Positions 1 to 8,971 of a stretch of DNA of 39,168 nucleotides are shown here, one piece after another. Position numbers and translations under genes: made by a program. Where the stretch lies: assembly GCA_902577285.1 (NCBI GenBank), contig CACGYL010000009.1:1-39168 (forward strand). Direction: 5' to 3'. Source of the stretch: an uncultured Pelagibacteraceae bacterium (GTDB taxonomy: Bacteria; Pseudomonadota; Alphaproteobacteria; Pelagibacterales; Pelagibacteraceae). The notes under the pieces are model-generated. The model was not told the origin of the DNA and made no database searches. It saw nothing but the letters and a program-made list of their open reading frames with translations. Positions within the stretch are counted from its first letter, which is position 1, and the number at the start of each line of letters is the position of its first letter.

Positions 1-666
1 TTTACTTTGTATCCAGATTATTTTCCTGGCTATCTTAATAAAGGTCTTTTTGGAAAGTCTAAGGGAAAAGAATGGAATTTAGAAATTGTAAATATAAGAG
101 ACTACGCTTTAGATAAACATAAAACTGTTGATGACACTCCATATGGTGGTGGAAATGGAATGATAATGAAAGCAGATGTTTTGGCAAGCTCATTAGATGC
201 AAATGTTAAAAGCGGAGAAAAAACCATTTATTTGAGTCCTAGAGGGAAAGTATTTAACTCAAAACTTGCAAGAGAATTTTCTAATGAAAATTCAATAAAT
301 TTAATTTGTGGTCACTTCGAAGGTGTAGATGAAAGGATACTAGAAAGCAGAAATATTGAGGAAATTAGTATTGGTGATTTTATATTGTCAGGAGGTGAAG
401 TTGCTGCTTTTGTCGTGATTGACTCTATTCTTAGATTTATTCCAGGAATTTTAGGTAATCTAAATTCATCAAGAGATGAAAGTTTTGAAAATGGTCTTCT
501 AGAGTATCCTCAATTTACAAAACCCCAAATTTGGGAGGAAAAAAAGGTCCCAAATGTACTAATTTCAGGCGATCACGCCAAAATTAAAGACTGGCGTTTA
601 TCTCAATCTGAGGCTATAACACGCGACCGAAGACCAGATTTATGGCAAAAATATAAGAAAAATTGA
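1..666 (+). CDS. trmD: tRNA (guanine-N1)-methyltransferase TrmD, 5'-partial
   Basis: TrmD methylates G37 of tRNAs that have G at position 36, using S-adenosylmethionine, which protects the reading frame during translation. The reading frame is open from base 1 ([10 protein letters not shown]), matching the family's N-terminal FTLFPxxFPG segment, so only about five to ten residues are missing upstream. The TTG at 7 is an internal leucine codon, not the start. Visible family motifs are [19 protein letters not shown], the knot segment [21 protein letters not shown] and the interdomain segment around SRDESF followed by [10 protein letters not shown]. These cover the SPOUT fold and the C-terminal tRNA-binding domain to its usual end. 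One base separates it from rplS, the standard trmD-rplS order. The gene looks intact apart from the window edge. Confidence 0.96.
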   Translation, partial: FTLYPDYFPGYLNKGLFGKSKGKEWNLEIVNIRDYALDKHKTVDDTPYGGGNGMIMKADVLASSLDANVKSGEKTIYLSPRGKVFNSKLAREFSNENSINLICGHFEGVDERILESRNIEEISIGDFILSGGEVAAFVVIDSILRFIPGILGNLNSSRDESFENGLLEYPQFTKPQIWEEKKVPNVLISGDHAKIKDWRLSQSEAITRDRRPDLWQKYKKN

Positions 667-667
667 T

Positions 668-1252
668 ATGAAGAATATAGAAGAAATTAACAGATCAAAT
701 TTAAACAAAATCATTGCAGAGAGAAAACATCCTGACTTTTTTCCAGGGGATATAGTTAAAGTTGGGGTAAGAATAACCGAGGGTAAAAGAGACAGAATTC
801 AATATTTTGAAGGTGTCTGTATTGCAAAAAAAAGTAGAGATTTAAACTCTTCATTTACAGTTAGAAAAATTTCATTTGGAGAAGGAGTGGAGAGGACTTT
901 TGCATTGTACAGTCCAATTGTTGATACAATTAAAGTTGTTAGATCAGGTAAAGTAAGAAGAGCAAAACTATACTACTTAAGAGATAGAACAGGTAAATCT
1001 GCAAGAATAGCTGAAAAAATTAAGAAAACAATTGGTATTGATTTAGAAACTAAAATTAATGAAGTCACTGAAGAGAATGTAATGCCTTCTACAGAGCCTC
1101 AGACCGAAGCTCCAAAAGAAGAAGCTAAAGCAGAAGTTCCAAAAGAAGAAGCTAAAGCAGAAGCTCCAAAAGAAGAAGCTAAAGCAGAAGCTCCAAAAGT
1201 AGAGCCTGCTAAAAAAGAAGAAACGAAAGATAATCAAGATCAGAAAAAATAA
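668..1252 (+). CDS. rplS: 50S ribosomal protein L19 with a repetitive acidic/lysine tail
   Basis: L19 is a large-subunit protein at the interface with the 30S subunit. Residues 1 to about 130 are a normal L19: an N-terminal helix, [22 protein letters not shown], the basic [16 protein letters not shown] segment, and [16 protein letters not shown]. The protein is 194 residues, while the family is usually about 115 to 130. The extra C-terminal part (from about residue 138) is low-complexity Ala/Glu/Lys/Pro built from 9-residue repeats. It starts 2 bases after trmD with no clear Shine-Dalgarno, so translational coupling is likely. The tail probably lies outside the conserved fold; its function is unknown. 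The stop codon sits inside an A/T-only inverted repeat. Confidence 0.97.
   Translation: MKNIEEINRSNLNKIIAERKHPDFFPGDIVKVGVRITEGKRDRIQYFEGVCIAKKSRDLNSSFTVRKISFGEGVERTFALYSPIVDTIKVVRSGKVRRAKLYYLRDRTGKSARIAEKIKKTIGIDLETKINEVTEENVMPSTEPQTEAPKEEAKAEVPKEEAKAEAPKEEAKAEAPKVEPAKKEETKDNQDQKK
1109..1204 (+). repeat. 27-bp coding tandem repeat in the rplS tail
   Basis: Three full 27-base units begin at 1109, 1136 and 1163, and a partial fourth begins at 1190. Each unit encodes [10 protein letters not shown]. Units 1 and 3 are the same at DNA level; unit 2 differs by one base (gct to gtt, Ala to Val). This near-identity indicates recent duplication by slippage or unequal exchange, and copy number could vary between strains. 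The reverse strand of the repeat gives a spurious open frame rich in Phe and Ser. Confidence 0.9.
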
Positions 1253-1261
1253 TTTTTTTCT
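1242..1261 (+). terminator. A/T-only hairpin at the rplS stop codon, possible weak terminator
   Basis: AGAAAAAA at 1242-1249 is complementary to TTTTTTCT at 1254-1261, giving an 8-bp stem with a 4-base loop that contains part of the rplS stop codon. The descending arm is itself U-rich in the RNA. It has one G-C pair, so it is weak. It lies directly between the ribosomal-protein gene and leuC, whose ATG follows 2 bases later. It could lower read-through into leuCDB or affect leuC initiation; it could also be chance in such A/T-rich DNA. Confidence 0.25.
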
Positions 1262-1263
1262 AA

Positions 1264-2667
1264 ATGTCTCTTACAACTTACGATAAAATTTGGAATGATC
1301 ACCTAGTTGATGAACAACCAGATGGAACATCTTTATTATTTGTAGATAGACATTTAATTCATGAGGTGACCAGCCCTCAGGCATTTGAGGGATTAAGAAA
1401 TTCTAACAGAAAAGTCAGACATCCAAAATTAACACTTGCTGTTGCAGATCACAATGTTCCTACTACTGACAGATCAGAGGGAATTGCTGATGAAGACTCA
1501 AGAATTCAAGTTGAAACTTTGAATAAGAATTGTAAAGAATTTGGAGTAGAGTTATTCGGAATGGATGACAAACGACAAGGTATTGTTCATATCATTGGGC
1601 CAGAGCAAGGATTTACACAACCTGGTAATATTATTGTTTGCGGTGATAGTCATACCGCAACACATGGTGCATTTGGAGCTTTAGCATTTGGAATTGGAAC
1701 ATCTGAAGTAGAACATGTTTTAGCAACACAAACTTTAGTTCAAAAGAAATCAAAAAATTTTAGGATAAGTGTTAATGGGTCGTTACCTATTGGGGTAACA
1801 TCAAAAGATGTAATTTTACAAATCATTGGAAAAATAGGTACTGCAGGAGGTACAGGTTATGTAATTGAGTATGCTGGAAATCTTATTTCTGATCTAAGTG
1901 TTGAGCAGAGAATGACAATCTGCAATATGACTATTGAAGGTGGTGCTAGAGCAGGACTTATACAACCAGATGAGAAAATATTTAAGTATTTAAAAGGAAA
2001 ACCAATGTCACCAAAGGGAGAAAACTGGGATCAAGCCTTAGAATATTGGCACACATTGAAGTCTGATAAAGATGCGAACTTTGACAAAGAGTTAACATTA
2101 GATGGTTCTCAAATAAAACCAATGGTAACCTGGGGAACATCTCCACAAGATGTGGTGGAAATAGATGGTAAAGTTCCGAGTCCTGAAAACGAAACTGATC
2201 CAGATAGAAAAAATTCAATTAACAGATCATTAAATTATATGGGTTTAAAACCAAATACAAAAATCAAAGATATTAAGATAGATAAAGTTTTTATTGGAAG
2301 CTGCACTAATGGTAGAATAGAAGATATCAGAGAGGCAGCTAAAATTCTTAAAGATAAAAAAATTGCCAATCATGTGCATGCAATGATTGTTCCTGGATCT
2401 GGATTAGTTAAGGAGCAAGCTGAACAAGAGGGTTTAGACAAAATATTTTTACAATCAGGTTTTGAATGGAGAGAACCAGGCTGTTCAATGTGTTTAGCTA
2501 TGAATGCAGATAAACTTAAGCCAGAGGAAAGATGTGCGTCGACATCAAACAGAAATTTTGAGGGAAGACAAGGAAGAGGTGGTAGAACACATTTAGTTAG
2601 CCCTGCAATGGCTGCAGCAGCTGCAATATCTGGGAATTTAGATGATGTTAGAAAGTACCAAAATTAA
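1264..2667 (+). CDS. leuC: 3-isopropylmalate dehydratase large subunit
   Basis: LeuC with LeuD isomerises 2-isopropylmalate to 3-isopropylmalate in leucine synthesis, using a [4Fe-4S] cluster as in aconitase. The cluster cysteines are clear: Cys347 in GSCTNGR, and Cys407 and Cys410 in [12 protein letters not shown]. Other signatures are [31 protein letters not shown] and the C-terminal [10 protein letters not shown]. Its 467 residues are the normal bacterial length. The ATG at 1264 lies 11 bases after rplS; the upstream sequence is a run of T with no Shine-Dalgarno. The leuD ATG follows the stop codon directly, so the two subunits should be made together. Confidence 0.98.
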   Translation: MSLTTYDKIWNDHLVDEQPDGTSLLFVDRHLIHEVTSPQAFEGLRNSNRKVRHPKLTLAVADHNVPTTDRSEGIADEDSRIQVETLNKNCKEFGVELFGMDDKRQGIVHIIGPEQGFTQPGNIIVCGDSHTATHGAFGALAFGIGTSEVEHVLATQTLVQKKSKNFRISVNGSLPIGVTSKDVILQIIGKIGTAGGTGYVIEYAGNLISDLSVEQRMTICNMTIEGGARAGLIQPDEKIFKYLKGKPMSPKGENWDQALEYWHTLKSDKDANFDKELTLDGSQIKPMVTWGTSPQDVVEIDGKVPSPENETDPDRKNSINRSLNYMGLKPNTKIKDIKIDKVFIGSCTNGRIEDIREAAKILKDKKIANHVHAMIVPGSGLVKEQAEQEGLDKIFLQSGFEWREPGCSMCLAMNADKLKPEERCASTSNRNFEGRQGRGGRTHLVSPAMAAAAAISGNLDDVRKYQN

Positions 2668-3273
2668 ATGAAAAAATTTACTTCAATCAAAAGTATTCCT
2701 GCTTATCTTCCTATCGTAAACATAGATACAGATATGATAATTCCCAAACAGTTTTTAAAAACTATTAAAAGAACAGGATTAGGAAAAAACTTATTCTTTG
2801 AAATGAGATATGACCAAAGTGGTAAAGAAATTAATGATTTTATTTTAAATAATAGTCCTTACGATAATTCAAAAATTTTAATAGCAGGAAAAAATTTTGG
2901 ATGCGGATCTTCAAGAGAACACGCACCTTGGGCTTTGTTAGATTTTGGAATTACTTGTGTGATAAGTTCCAGTTATGCAGACATATTTTACAATAACTGT
3001 TTTAAAAATGGTATCTTGCCGATTACAATTTCAGAAGACCAGATTAAAGAGATCTCAGAATATTCAAAAAGAAAAGAGGAAATTTCTGTAAATTTGCCTG
3101 AACAAACAATAAATTTTGGAAATAAAGAGATCAAATTTGAAATAGATCAATTTAAGAAAAAATGTTTGATAGAAGGACTTGATGATATTGCATTGTCATT
3201 AGAAAAGTCAGACAAAATAATTTCCTACGAAAATAAAATAAAAACTTCAAAGCCTTGGATTTTTAGTGATTAA
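2668..3273 (+). CDS. leuD: 3-isopropylmalate dehydratase small subunit
   Basis: The small subunit supplies the swivelling domain that completes the isopropylmalate isomerase active site with LeuC. Visible features are [15 protein letters not shown] near the N-terminus and the substrate-binding loop [17 protein letters not shown] around residues 73 to 89, followed by [17 protein letters not shown]. At 201 residues it is the normal length for the proteobacterial LeuD type. The stop of leuC and start of leuD are contiguous, and the end overlaps the leuB start by 8 bases. Confidence 0.98.
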   Translation: MKKFTSIKSIPAYLPIVNIDTDMIIPKQFLKTIKRTGLGKNLFFEMRYDQSGKEINDFILNNSPYDNSKILIAGKNFGCGSSREHAPWALLDFGITCVISSSYADIFYNNCFKNGILPITISEDQIKEISEYSKRKEEISVNLPEQTINFGNKEIKFEIDQFKKKCLIEGLDDIALSLEKSDKIISYENKIKTSKPWIFSD

Positions 3274-4372
3274 AATTAAAAAGAGAAAAATACTACTATT
3301 GCCTGGTGATGGTATTGGTCCGGAAGTTATGGCCGAGGTTGAAAAGATAATTGAGTGGTTCAACTCAAAAAAATCTTTAGATTTTGAAATAGACAAAGAC
3401 CTAGTTGGTGGAGCTGCTTATGATAAGCATGGTTCACCAATAACTGACGAGGCTTTTTATAAAGCGCAGGAAAGTGCAGCAGTTATTTTAGGTGCAGTAG
3501 GTGGACCGAAATGGGATAATCTTGACTTTTCTAAAAAACCAGAGAGAGCACTTTTAAAATTAAGAAAAGAATTAAAGTTATTTGCAAATCTTAGACCTGC
3601 AATATGTTTTAAACAACTTGTTGATGCATCAAGTTTAAAACCCGAGCTTGTTTCTGATTTAGACTTACTTTTCGTAAGAGAACTAACTGGAGGAATATAT
3701 TTCGGTGAACCGAGAGGAATTAAGCCTATAGATAATGGAGAAAGAAAAGGAATAAATACACATGTTTACACCTCAAGTGAAATTCAGAGAGTAGCTAGAG
3801 TTGCATTTGATTTAGCAAGAAAAAGAAATAATAAAGTTACTTCTTGTGAAAAATCAAATGTAATGGAAGCTGGCCAATTATGGAAAGAAGAAGTTCAATC
3901 AATTCATGAAAAAGAATATAGCGATGTTGAATTGAATCATATGCTTGCTGACAATTGTGCAATGCAATTAGTAAGAAATCCAAAACAATTTGACGTGATT
4001 GTTACCGATAACCTTTTTGGTGATATGTTATCTGATGAAGCAGCAATGCTTACTGGTTCTCTAGGACTTTTACCTTCAGCTTCTTTAGGAGCAAAAGATA
4101 AAAATGGTAATATGCGATCACTATATGAGCCAGTTCATGGATCTGCACCAGATATAGCTGGACAAGGTATAGCGAACCCAATTGCTACAATTTTAAGCTT
4201 TGCTATGGCTTTGAGATATTCTTTAGACCTTGATAAAGAAGCAGATAGTTTGGAAAAAGCTGTTCAAGATGTTCTAGACGAAGGTCTTAGAACTAGAGAT
4301 ATTATCTCCAAAGGAATGAAAGAGGTATCTACATCAGTAATGGGTGATGCGATAATTTCAAAATTGCAATAA
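3266..4372 (+). CDS. leuB: 3-isopropylmalate dehydrogenase
   Basis: LeuB oxidatively decarboxylates 3-isopropylmalate to 2-oxoisocaproate with NAD+, the step after LeuCD. Motifs are [11 protein letters not shown] at the N-terminus, the substrate arginines in [13 protein letters not shown], the metal-binding segment [15 protein letters not shown], and the NAD-binding [14 protein letters not shown]. The length of 368 residues is normal. The only plausible start is GTG at 3266, overlapping the end of leuD by 8 bases; no ATG lies between it and the conserved ILLLPGDG strand. This completes the three leucine genes; leuA is not in the window. Confidence 0.98.
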   Translation: MIKIKKRKILLLPGDGIGPEVMAEVEKIIEWFNSKKSLDFEIDKDLVGGAAYDKHGSPITDEAFYKAQESAAVILGAVGGPKWDNLDFSKKPERALLKLRKELKLFANLRPAICFKQLVDASSLKPELVSDLDLLFVRELTGGIYFGEPRGIKPIDNGERKGINTHVYTSSEIQRVARVAFDLARKRNNKVTSCEKSNVMEAGQLWKEEVQSIHEKEYSDVELNHMLADNCAMQLVRNPKQFDVIVTDNLFGDMLSDEAAMLTGSLGLLPSASLGAKDKNGNMRSLYEPVHGSAPDIAGQGIANPIATILSFAMALRYSLDLDKEADSLEKAVQDVLDEGLRTRDIISKGMKEVSTSVMGDAIISKLQ

Positions 4373-4398
4373 TTTAACATTTATTCTAAAGTATACTT

Positions 4399-6162
4399 AT
4401 GCCAACTTATAATGCACCTGTAGAAGATATGATGTTTCTCTTTGATAAATTGAGAAACAATAAAAAATATAATGAGATTGAAAAATACAAGGAAGTTAAC
4501 TCAGAATTAGTAAAAGATATTTTGGATGAAGCAGCTAAAATAACTCAAAACTTAATTTTACCTCTTGCAAAAAGTGGAGATGAAACACCTGCAGTTCTTG
4601 AAAATGGGGTTGTAAGAACACCCCCAGGATACAAAGAGGCTTACCAAAAATTTATAGAAGATGGATGGATTTCTTTATCTTGTGATCCAAAATACGGTGG
4701 ACAAGGAATGCCAAAAACAGTCAGTACATTTTTTGATGAAATGCTTTCATCAGCAAGCTTGTCATTTAAACTTTATAGCGAGCTAACAATTGGGGCATAT
4801 AATTGTTTACTTAGACATGCAGATGAAGAAATAAAGAATACTTATTTACCCAAAATGGTAGAGGGGAAATGGAGTGGTACAATGTGTCTTACAGAACCAG
4901 TATGTGGAACAGATTTAGGTTTGTTAAAAACTAAAGCTGTAGATCAAAAAGATGGAACATACAAGATAAGTGGACAAAAAATTTTCATAACCTCAGGTGA
5001 CCAAGATTTAACAGAAAATATTATTCATTTAGTGTTAGCTCGATCAACAGACTCTCCGGCAGGGACTAAAGGAATTAGTTTATTTTTAGTTCCCAAATTC
5101 GTTTTAAATAAAGATGGAACTGTCGGACCAAGAAATGGTGTTTCAACAGGCTCTATTGAAAACAAAATGGGAATTAAAGGATCTGCAACATGTGTTTTAA
5201 ATTTTGATGATGCTGTTGGATACATGATTGGACCTAAAAATAAAGGTCTAAACTCTATGTTTACAATGATGAATTTAGAACGAATAATTGTTGGGATTCA
5301 GGGACTTGGAATTTCAGAAATTGCATACCAAAATTCTCTTACTTATGCCAAAGAAAGAAAACAGGGGAAGGCATTTAATTCTAAATCAAACAATGGGGCA
5401 GATTTTATTATTGATCATGTTGATATAAGAAGATCACTTTTAAGCATGAAATCTATGATAGAAGGACAAAGAGCCTTGAGTTTCTGGCTGTCTCAGCAAA
5501 TTGAAGTAAGTTTGAATCATTCTGATGAAAAAATAAAACAAGAGGCTTCAGATCTCGTTTCATTAATGACACCAGTTGTTAAATCACTTTTCACAGACAA
5601 TGCAATGGAGATAACCAGTGAAGCAATGCAAATTCATGGAGGGTATGGATTTACAAAAGATCAAGGTATTGAACAATTCTATCGAGATAATAGGATTACA
5701 CCTATTTATGAGGGAACAAATTCAGTTCAGGCGGCTGACTTAGTTTTTAGAAAGCTAATTAATAAAAATGGTGATGTTATTGAAAATTATTTAAACCTAG
5801 TTAAAGACGAGATTAACATCACAGACAAAAAAGCAGAGCCATTTATAAAACAACTTAATTATCATTTAGATATTTTATCCAAATTTACTGATTGGATGAA
5901 AGAAAAAATCAAAAATTCTCCAGAGGATGCTAGTGGAGCATGTAATGATTATTTAAAAGTTTTAGGTTTAGTGGCTACAGGACATGCATGGTTGAAAGTG
6001 CTTGAAGTTTCTTTTAAAGAATATGACAGCAATAAAGACTTTTATGAGGACAAAATTCAAACCGCAAACTTTTTCTTCAATAGAGTACTTCCTAGAATAG
6101 AAAGTAGTTATATTACTGCTACAACTGGAAGTAATTATATTATGAACTATAAATTTAATTAG
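4399..6162 (+). CDS. dmdC: Methylmercaptopropionyl-CoA dehydrogenase (DmdC-type acyl-CoA dehydrogenase)
   Basis: DmdC oxidises 3-methylmercaptopropionyl-CoA to methylthioacryloyl-CoA with FAD, the third step of DMSP demethylation. The protein is a long (587-residue) acyl-CoA dehydrogenase with an extra C-terminal helical domain, the size class of DmdC, rather than the roughly 380 residues of ordinary short-chain enzymes. TEPVCGTDLG at about 165-174 contacts FAD and substrate. Glu438 in IYEGTNSVQ aligns with the catalytic base of this branch. QIHGGYGFTKD precedes it. One base separates it from dmdB, and dmdA follows, so context supports DmdC. The fold is certain; the substrate rests on this context and could be another acyl-CoA. 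Confidence 0.85.
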   Translation: MPTYNAPVEDMMFLFDKLRNNKKYNEIEKYKEVNSELVKDILDEAAKITQNLILPLAKSGDETPAVLENGVVRTPPGYKEAYQKFIEDGWISLSCDPKYGGQGMPKTVSTFFDEMLSSASLSFKLYSELTIGAYNCLLRHADEEIKNTYLPKMVEGKWSGTMCLTEPVCGTDLGLLKTKAVDQKDGTYKISGQKIFITSGDQDLTENIIHLVLARSTDSPAGTKGISLFLVPKFVLNKDGTVGPRNGVSTGSIENKMGIKGSATCVLNFDDAVGYMIGPKNKGLNSMFTMMNLERIIVGIQGLGISEIAYQNSLTYAKERKQGKAFNSKSNNGADFIIDHVDIRRSLLSMKSMIEGQRALSFWLSQQIEVSLNHSDEKIKQEASDLVSLMTPVVKSLFTDNAMEITSEAMQIHGGYGFTKDQGIEQFYRDNRITPIYEGTNSVQAADLVFRKLINKNGDVIENYLNLVKDEINITDKKAEPFIKQLNYHLDILSKFTDWMKEKIKNSPEDASGACNDYLKVLGLVATGHAWLKVLEVSFKEYDSNKDFYEDKIQTANFFFNRVLPRIESSYITATTGSNYIMNYKFN

Positions 6163-6163
6163 C

Positions 6164-7792
6164 ATGAACCATTATGAGACAAATTTGGATAAAAATGATG
6201 CTAATTATGTTCCATTAACGCCTTTATCGTTTTTAGAGAGGGCAAAAGATATTTACCCAAATTATGAGGCTGTAGTTTACGAGAGTAGAAAATATACTTG
6301 GAGCGAAGTTTATAAAAGATGTGTGAAGTTTGCCAGTGCACTAGATAAGATTGGTATTAAAACTGGTGACACAGTATCTGTTTTAGCGTTTAACACTCCA
6401 GAAATTTTTGAGGCACATTATTCTATTCCAATGGTTGGTGCAGTAATAAATGCAATTAATACAAGACTTGACTCTAAGACAATAAGCTACATCTTAAATC
6501 ACAGTGAGGCAAAAGTATTAATAGTAGATAGACAATTTCACGATGTAATCAAAAAAGCTTTAGAAGACGTGAAGCAGGAAATTAAAATAATAGATATTGA
6601 TGATAAAGATGCGAATTTAAAAGATTCTAAAGCAATAGGTTCTCTGGAATATGAGGATTTTCTAAATACAGGTGATGAAGATTATATTTGGAAATTACCC
6701 AAAGATGAGTGGCAGGCAATTGCTTTAGGATATACATCAGGAACAACAGGGAATCCAAAAGGAGTAGTTTATCATCATAGAGGATCATATTTAATGGCAA
6801 CAGGAAGTGCTGTTGCATGGAACATGCCTAATAAATTAAACTTTTTATACACAGTTCCAATGTTTCATTGTAATGGATGGTGCTATCCTTGGACAATGTC
6901 AATGATTCATGGAAGAGTCATATGTTTAAGAAACATTGATGTAAAAAAAATATTTGAGTTGATAGATAAATATGAAGTGTCTCATTTTGGAGGCGCTCCT
7001 ATTGTTTTAAATATGTTGGCTAACGCACCAAAAGATCAACAAAAAGAATTAAAAAGAAAAGTTTACGTGTTAACTGCAGGCGCTCCTCCCCCTAGTATAA
7101 TTTTCGAAAAAATGAAAAAACTTGGATTTGAAGTAATGCATGTTTATGGTTTAACAGAAACTTATGGTCATATTTTACAATGTGCATGGAATGACGAGTG
7201 GGATGGATTAGATCAAGACAATCAAAATGAAATCAAGGCTAGACAAGGTGTAAGATATCCAAATACGGAGGGTGTTGTTGTCATGGACCCAGAAACAATG
7301 AAACCAATACCACATGACGGAAAAACTATGGGTGAAATAATGATTAGAGGTAATGTTGTAATGAAAGGCTATTTTAAAGATAAAGAGGCAACAGAAAAAT
7401 CTATGGAAGGTGGATGGTTTCATTCAGGAGATTTAGCTGTAACTCATCCAAGTGGTTACATAAAAATTCAGGATAGGTCTAAAGATATTATTATATCTGG
7501 TGGAGAAAATATTTCATCTATCGAAATCGAAAATACAATATCAAAACACCCTGCAGTATCTCTAGCAGCAGTGGTTGCAAAGCCTGATGTGAAATGGGGA
7601 GAGACTCCATGTGCCTTTGTGGAGTTGATAGAAGGGAAATCTAGCACAGAGGAGGAAATTATTACTTTTTGTAGAGAAACCCTTGCTGGGTTTAAACTTC
7701 CAAAGAAAGTAGTATTTGCTCCATTGCCAAAGACATCAACGGGTAAAATTCAAAAATTCGAATTAAGAAAACAAGCTAAAGAGCTTAGCTAA
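6164..7792 (+). CDS. dmdB: Methylmercaptopropionate-CoA ligase (DmdB-type)
   Basis: DmdB activates 3-methylmercaptopropionate with ATP and CoA, by way of an acyl-adenylate, to its CoA thioester. The protein is a complete 542-residue ANL-superfamily ligase. The P-loop-like YTSGTTGNPKG begins at residue 190. GLTETYG follows, then the GWFHSGDLA aspartate, the hinge and A8 segment DRSKDIIISGGENIS, and the C-terminal catalytic lysine, Lys528 in TSTGKIQK. It starts 2 bases after dmdC and has no Shine-Dalgarno, so coupling is likely. Sequence motifs alone give a medium-chain acyl-CoA ligase; the DMSP role comes from its place between dmdC and dmdA, an arrangement I recall from cultured Pelagibacter. 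Confidence 0.85.
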   Translation: MNHYETNLDKNDANYVPLTPLSFLERAKDIYPNYEAVVYESRKYTWSEVYKRCVKFASALDKIGIKTGDTVSVLAFNTPEIFEAHYSIPMVGAVINAINTRLDSKTISYILNHSEAKVLIVDRQFHDVIKKALEDVKQEIKIIDIDDKDANLKDSKAIGSLEYEDFLNTGDEDYIWKLPKDEWQAIALGYTSGTTGNPKGVVYHHRGSYLMATGSAVAWNMPNKLNFLYTVPMFHCNGWCYPWTMSMIHGRVICLRNIDVKKIFELIDKYEVSHFGGAPIVLNMLANAPKDQQKELKRKVYVLTAGAPPPSIIFEKMKKLGFEVMHVYGLTETYGHILQCAWNDEWDGLDQDNQNEIKARQGVRYPNTEGVVVMDPETMKPIPHDGKTMGEIMIRGNVVMKGYFKDKEATEKSMEGGWFHSGDLAVTHPSGYIKIQDRSKDIIISGGENISSIEIENTISKHPAVSLAAVVAKPDVKWGETPCAFVELIEGKSSTEEEIITFCRETLAGFKLPKKVVFAPLPKTSTGKIQKFELRKQAKELS

Positions 7793-7843
7793 TATAGTTT
7801 CTTTACAAAATTGAAATAAGATGACAGTAATGCGGAAAAATAA

Positions 7844-8953
7844 ATGAAAAACTTTTTAATTGCAAAATCAAGAAGACTTAGGGGAACACCGTATACCTCT
7901 AGAATTGAGAAACAAGGTGTGACTGCATACACCATATATAATCATATGTTGTTGCCAGCAGCATTTGGTTCTGTAGAAGACGCTTACCATCACCTGAAAG
8001 AGCATGTCCAAATTTGGGATGTTGCTGCTGAAAGACAAGTTGAAATTTCTGGTAAAGATTCTGCTAAATTAGTTCAATTAATGACATGTAGAGATTTATC
8101 AAAATCTAAAGATGGAAGATGTTACTACTGCCCAATCATTGACGATAATGCTGGTTTAATAAATGATCCTGTAGTCCTAAGACTAAATGAAAATAGATGG
8201 TGGATTTCTTTAGCTGACTCAGATGTAATTCTATTTGCCAAAGGATTAGCAATTGGAAACAAATTTGATGTAAAAATTTCTGAACCTGATGTTGACATAA
8301 TGGCAGTGCAAGGACCTAAATCATTTCAATTAATGGAAAAAGTTTTTGGAGAAAAAATTGTAAATTTAAAATTTTTTGGCTTTGATTATTTTGAATTTGG
8401 TGGAGATAAACATCTTATTGCAAAATCTGGATGGTCTAAACAAGGTGGCTATGAAATTTATATGGAACACAACGAGTCAGGTTTAAAATTATACGACCAT
8501 CTTTTTGAAATTGGTAAAGAATTTAATATTAAACCAGGTGGACCAAATTTAATTGAGCGTATTGAGAGTGGTTTACTATCACACGGTAATGACATGGACA
8601 ATGGAGACAATCCATATGAATGTGGATTTGATAAATATATTAATATTGACAGTGATGTAGATTTTTTAGGTAAAGAAAAATTAAAGAAAATAAAATCAGA
8701 AGGAATTAGAAAAAAATTGATGGGAGTTAAAATTGATACTAAGGAAATAAGTGTTACTGGTTCAATGGATTTAATTGATGAAAATAATAAAGTAATTGGA
8801 GAATTAAGATCTGGATGTTATAACCCAACTTTCGGCCAAGTTATTGGAATTGCAATGATAAATAAACCTCACTTTGAGGAGTCGAAATCCTTCAAAATCA
8901 ATATAAATGGTAGTCATTTTGATGGAAAAGTTTGTGATTTACCTTTCATTTAG
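7844..8953 (+). CDS. dmdA: Dimethylsulfoniopropionate (DMSP) demethylase
   Basis: DmdA moves one methyl group of DMSP to tetrahydrofolate, giving 3-methylmercaptopropionate and 5-methyl-THF, so it feeds both one-carbon metabolism and the DmdB/DmdC route. It belongs to the GcvT/aminomethyltransferase fold. The 369-residue protein matches, as I remember it, the Pelagibacter enzyme along its whole length: [12 protein letters not shown] and [12 protein letters not shown] near the N-terminus, [48 protein letters not shown]-like [20 protein letters not shown] and a VCDLPFI end. Glycine-cleavage GcvT lacks several of these. A 51-base gap separates it from dmdB, the largest gap in the dmd group. It contains a TTTACA but no good -10 at normal spacing, so I do not call a promoter. 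Confidence 0.93.
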   Translation: MKNFLIAKSRRLRGTPYTSRIEKQGVTAYTIYNHMLLPAAFGSVEDAYHHLKEHVQIWDVAAERQVEISGKDSAKLVQLMTCRDLSKSKDGRCYYCPIIDDNAGLINDPVVLRLNENRWWISLADSDVILFAKGLAIGNKFDVKISEPDVDIMAVQGPKSFQLMEKVFGEKIVNLKFFGFDYFEFGGDKHLIAKSGWSKQGGYEIYMEHNESGLKLYDHLFEIGKEFNIKPGGPNLIERIESGLLSHGNDMDNGDNPYECGFDKYINIDSDVDFLGKEKLKKIKSEGIRKKLMGVKIDTKEISVTGSMDLIDENNKVIGELRSGCYNPTFGQVIGIAMINKPHFEESKSFKININGSHFDGKVCDLPFI

Positions 8954-8971
8954 TATAAAACTCTAAATATC

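Noticed and set aside
7-9. TTG at 7 as the trmD start
   Set aside because: The two codons before it (F-T) are part of the conserved FTLxPxxF strand; the gene begins outside the window.
1043-1237. Open frame on the - strand rich in Phe, Ser and Trp
   Set aside because: It is the reverse complement of the rplS repeat region; its periodicity comes from the 27-base repeat and it has no protein features of its own.
4364-4397. TATACT (4392-4397) as a -10 for dmdC
   Set aside because: It touches the dmdC ATG, so transcription would start inside the gene, and the nearest -35-like TTGCAA is 22 bases away.
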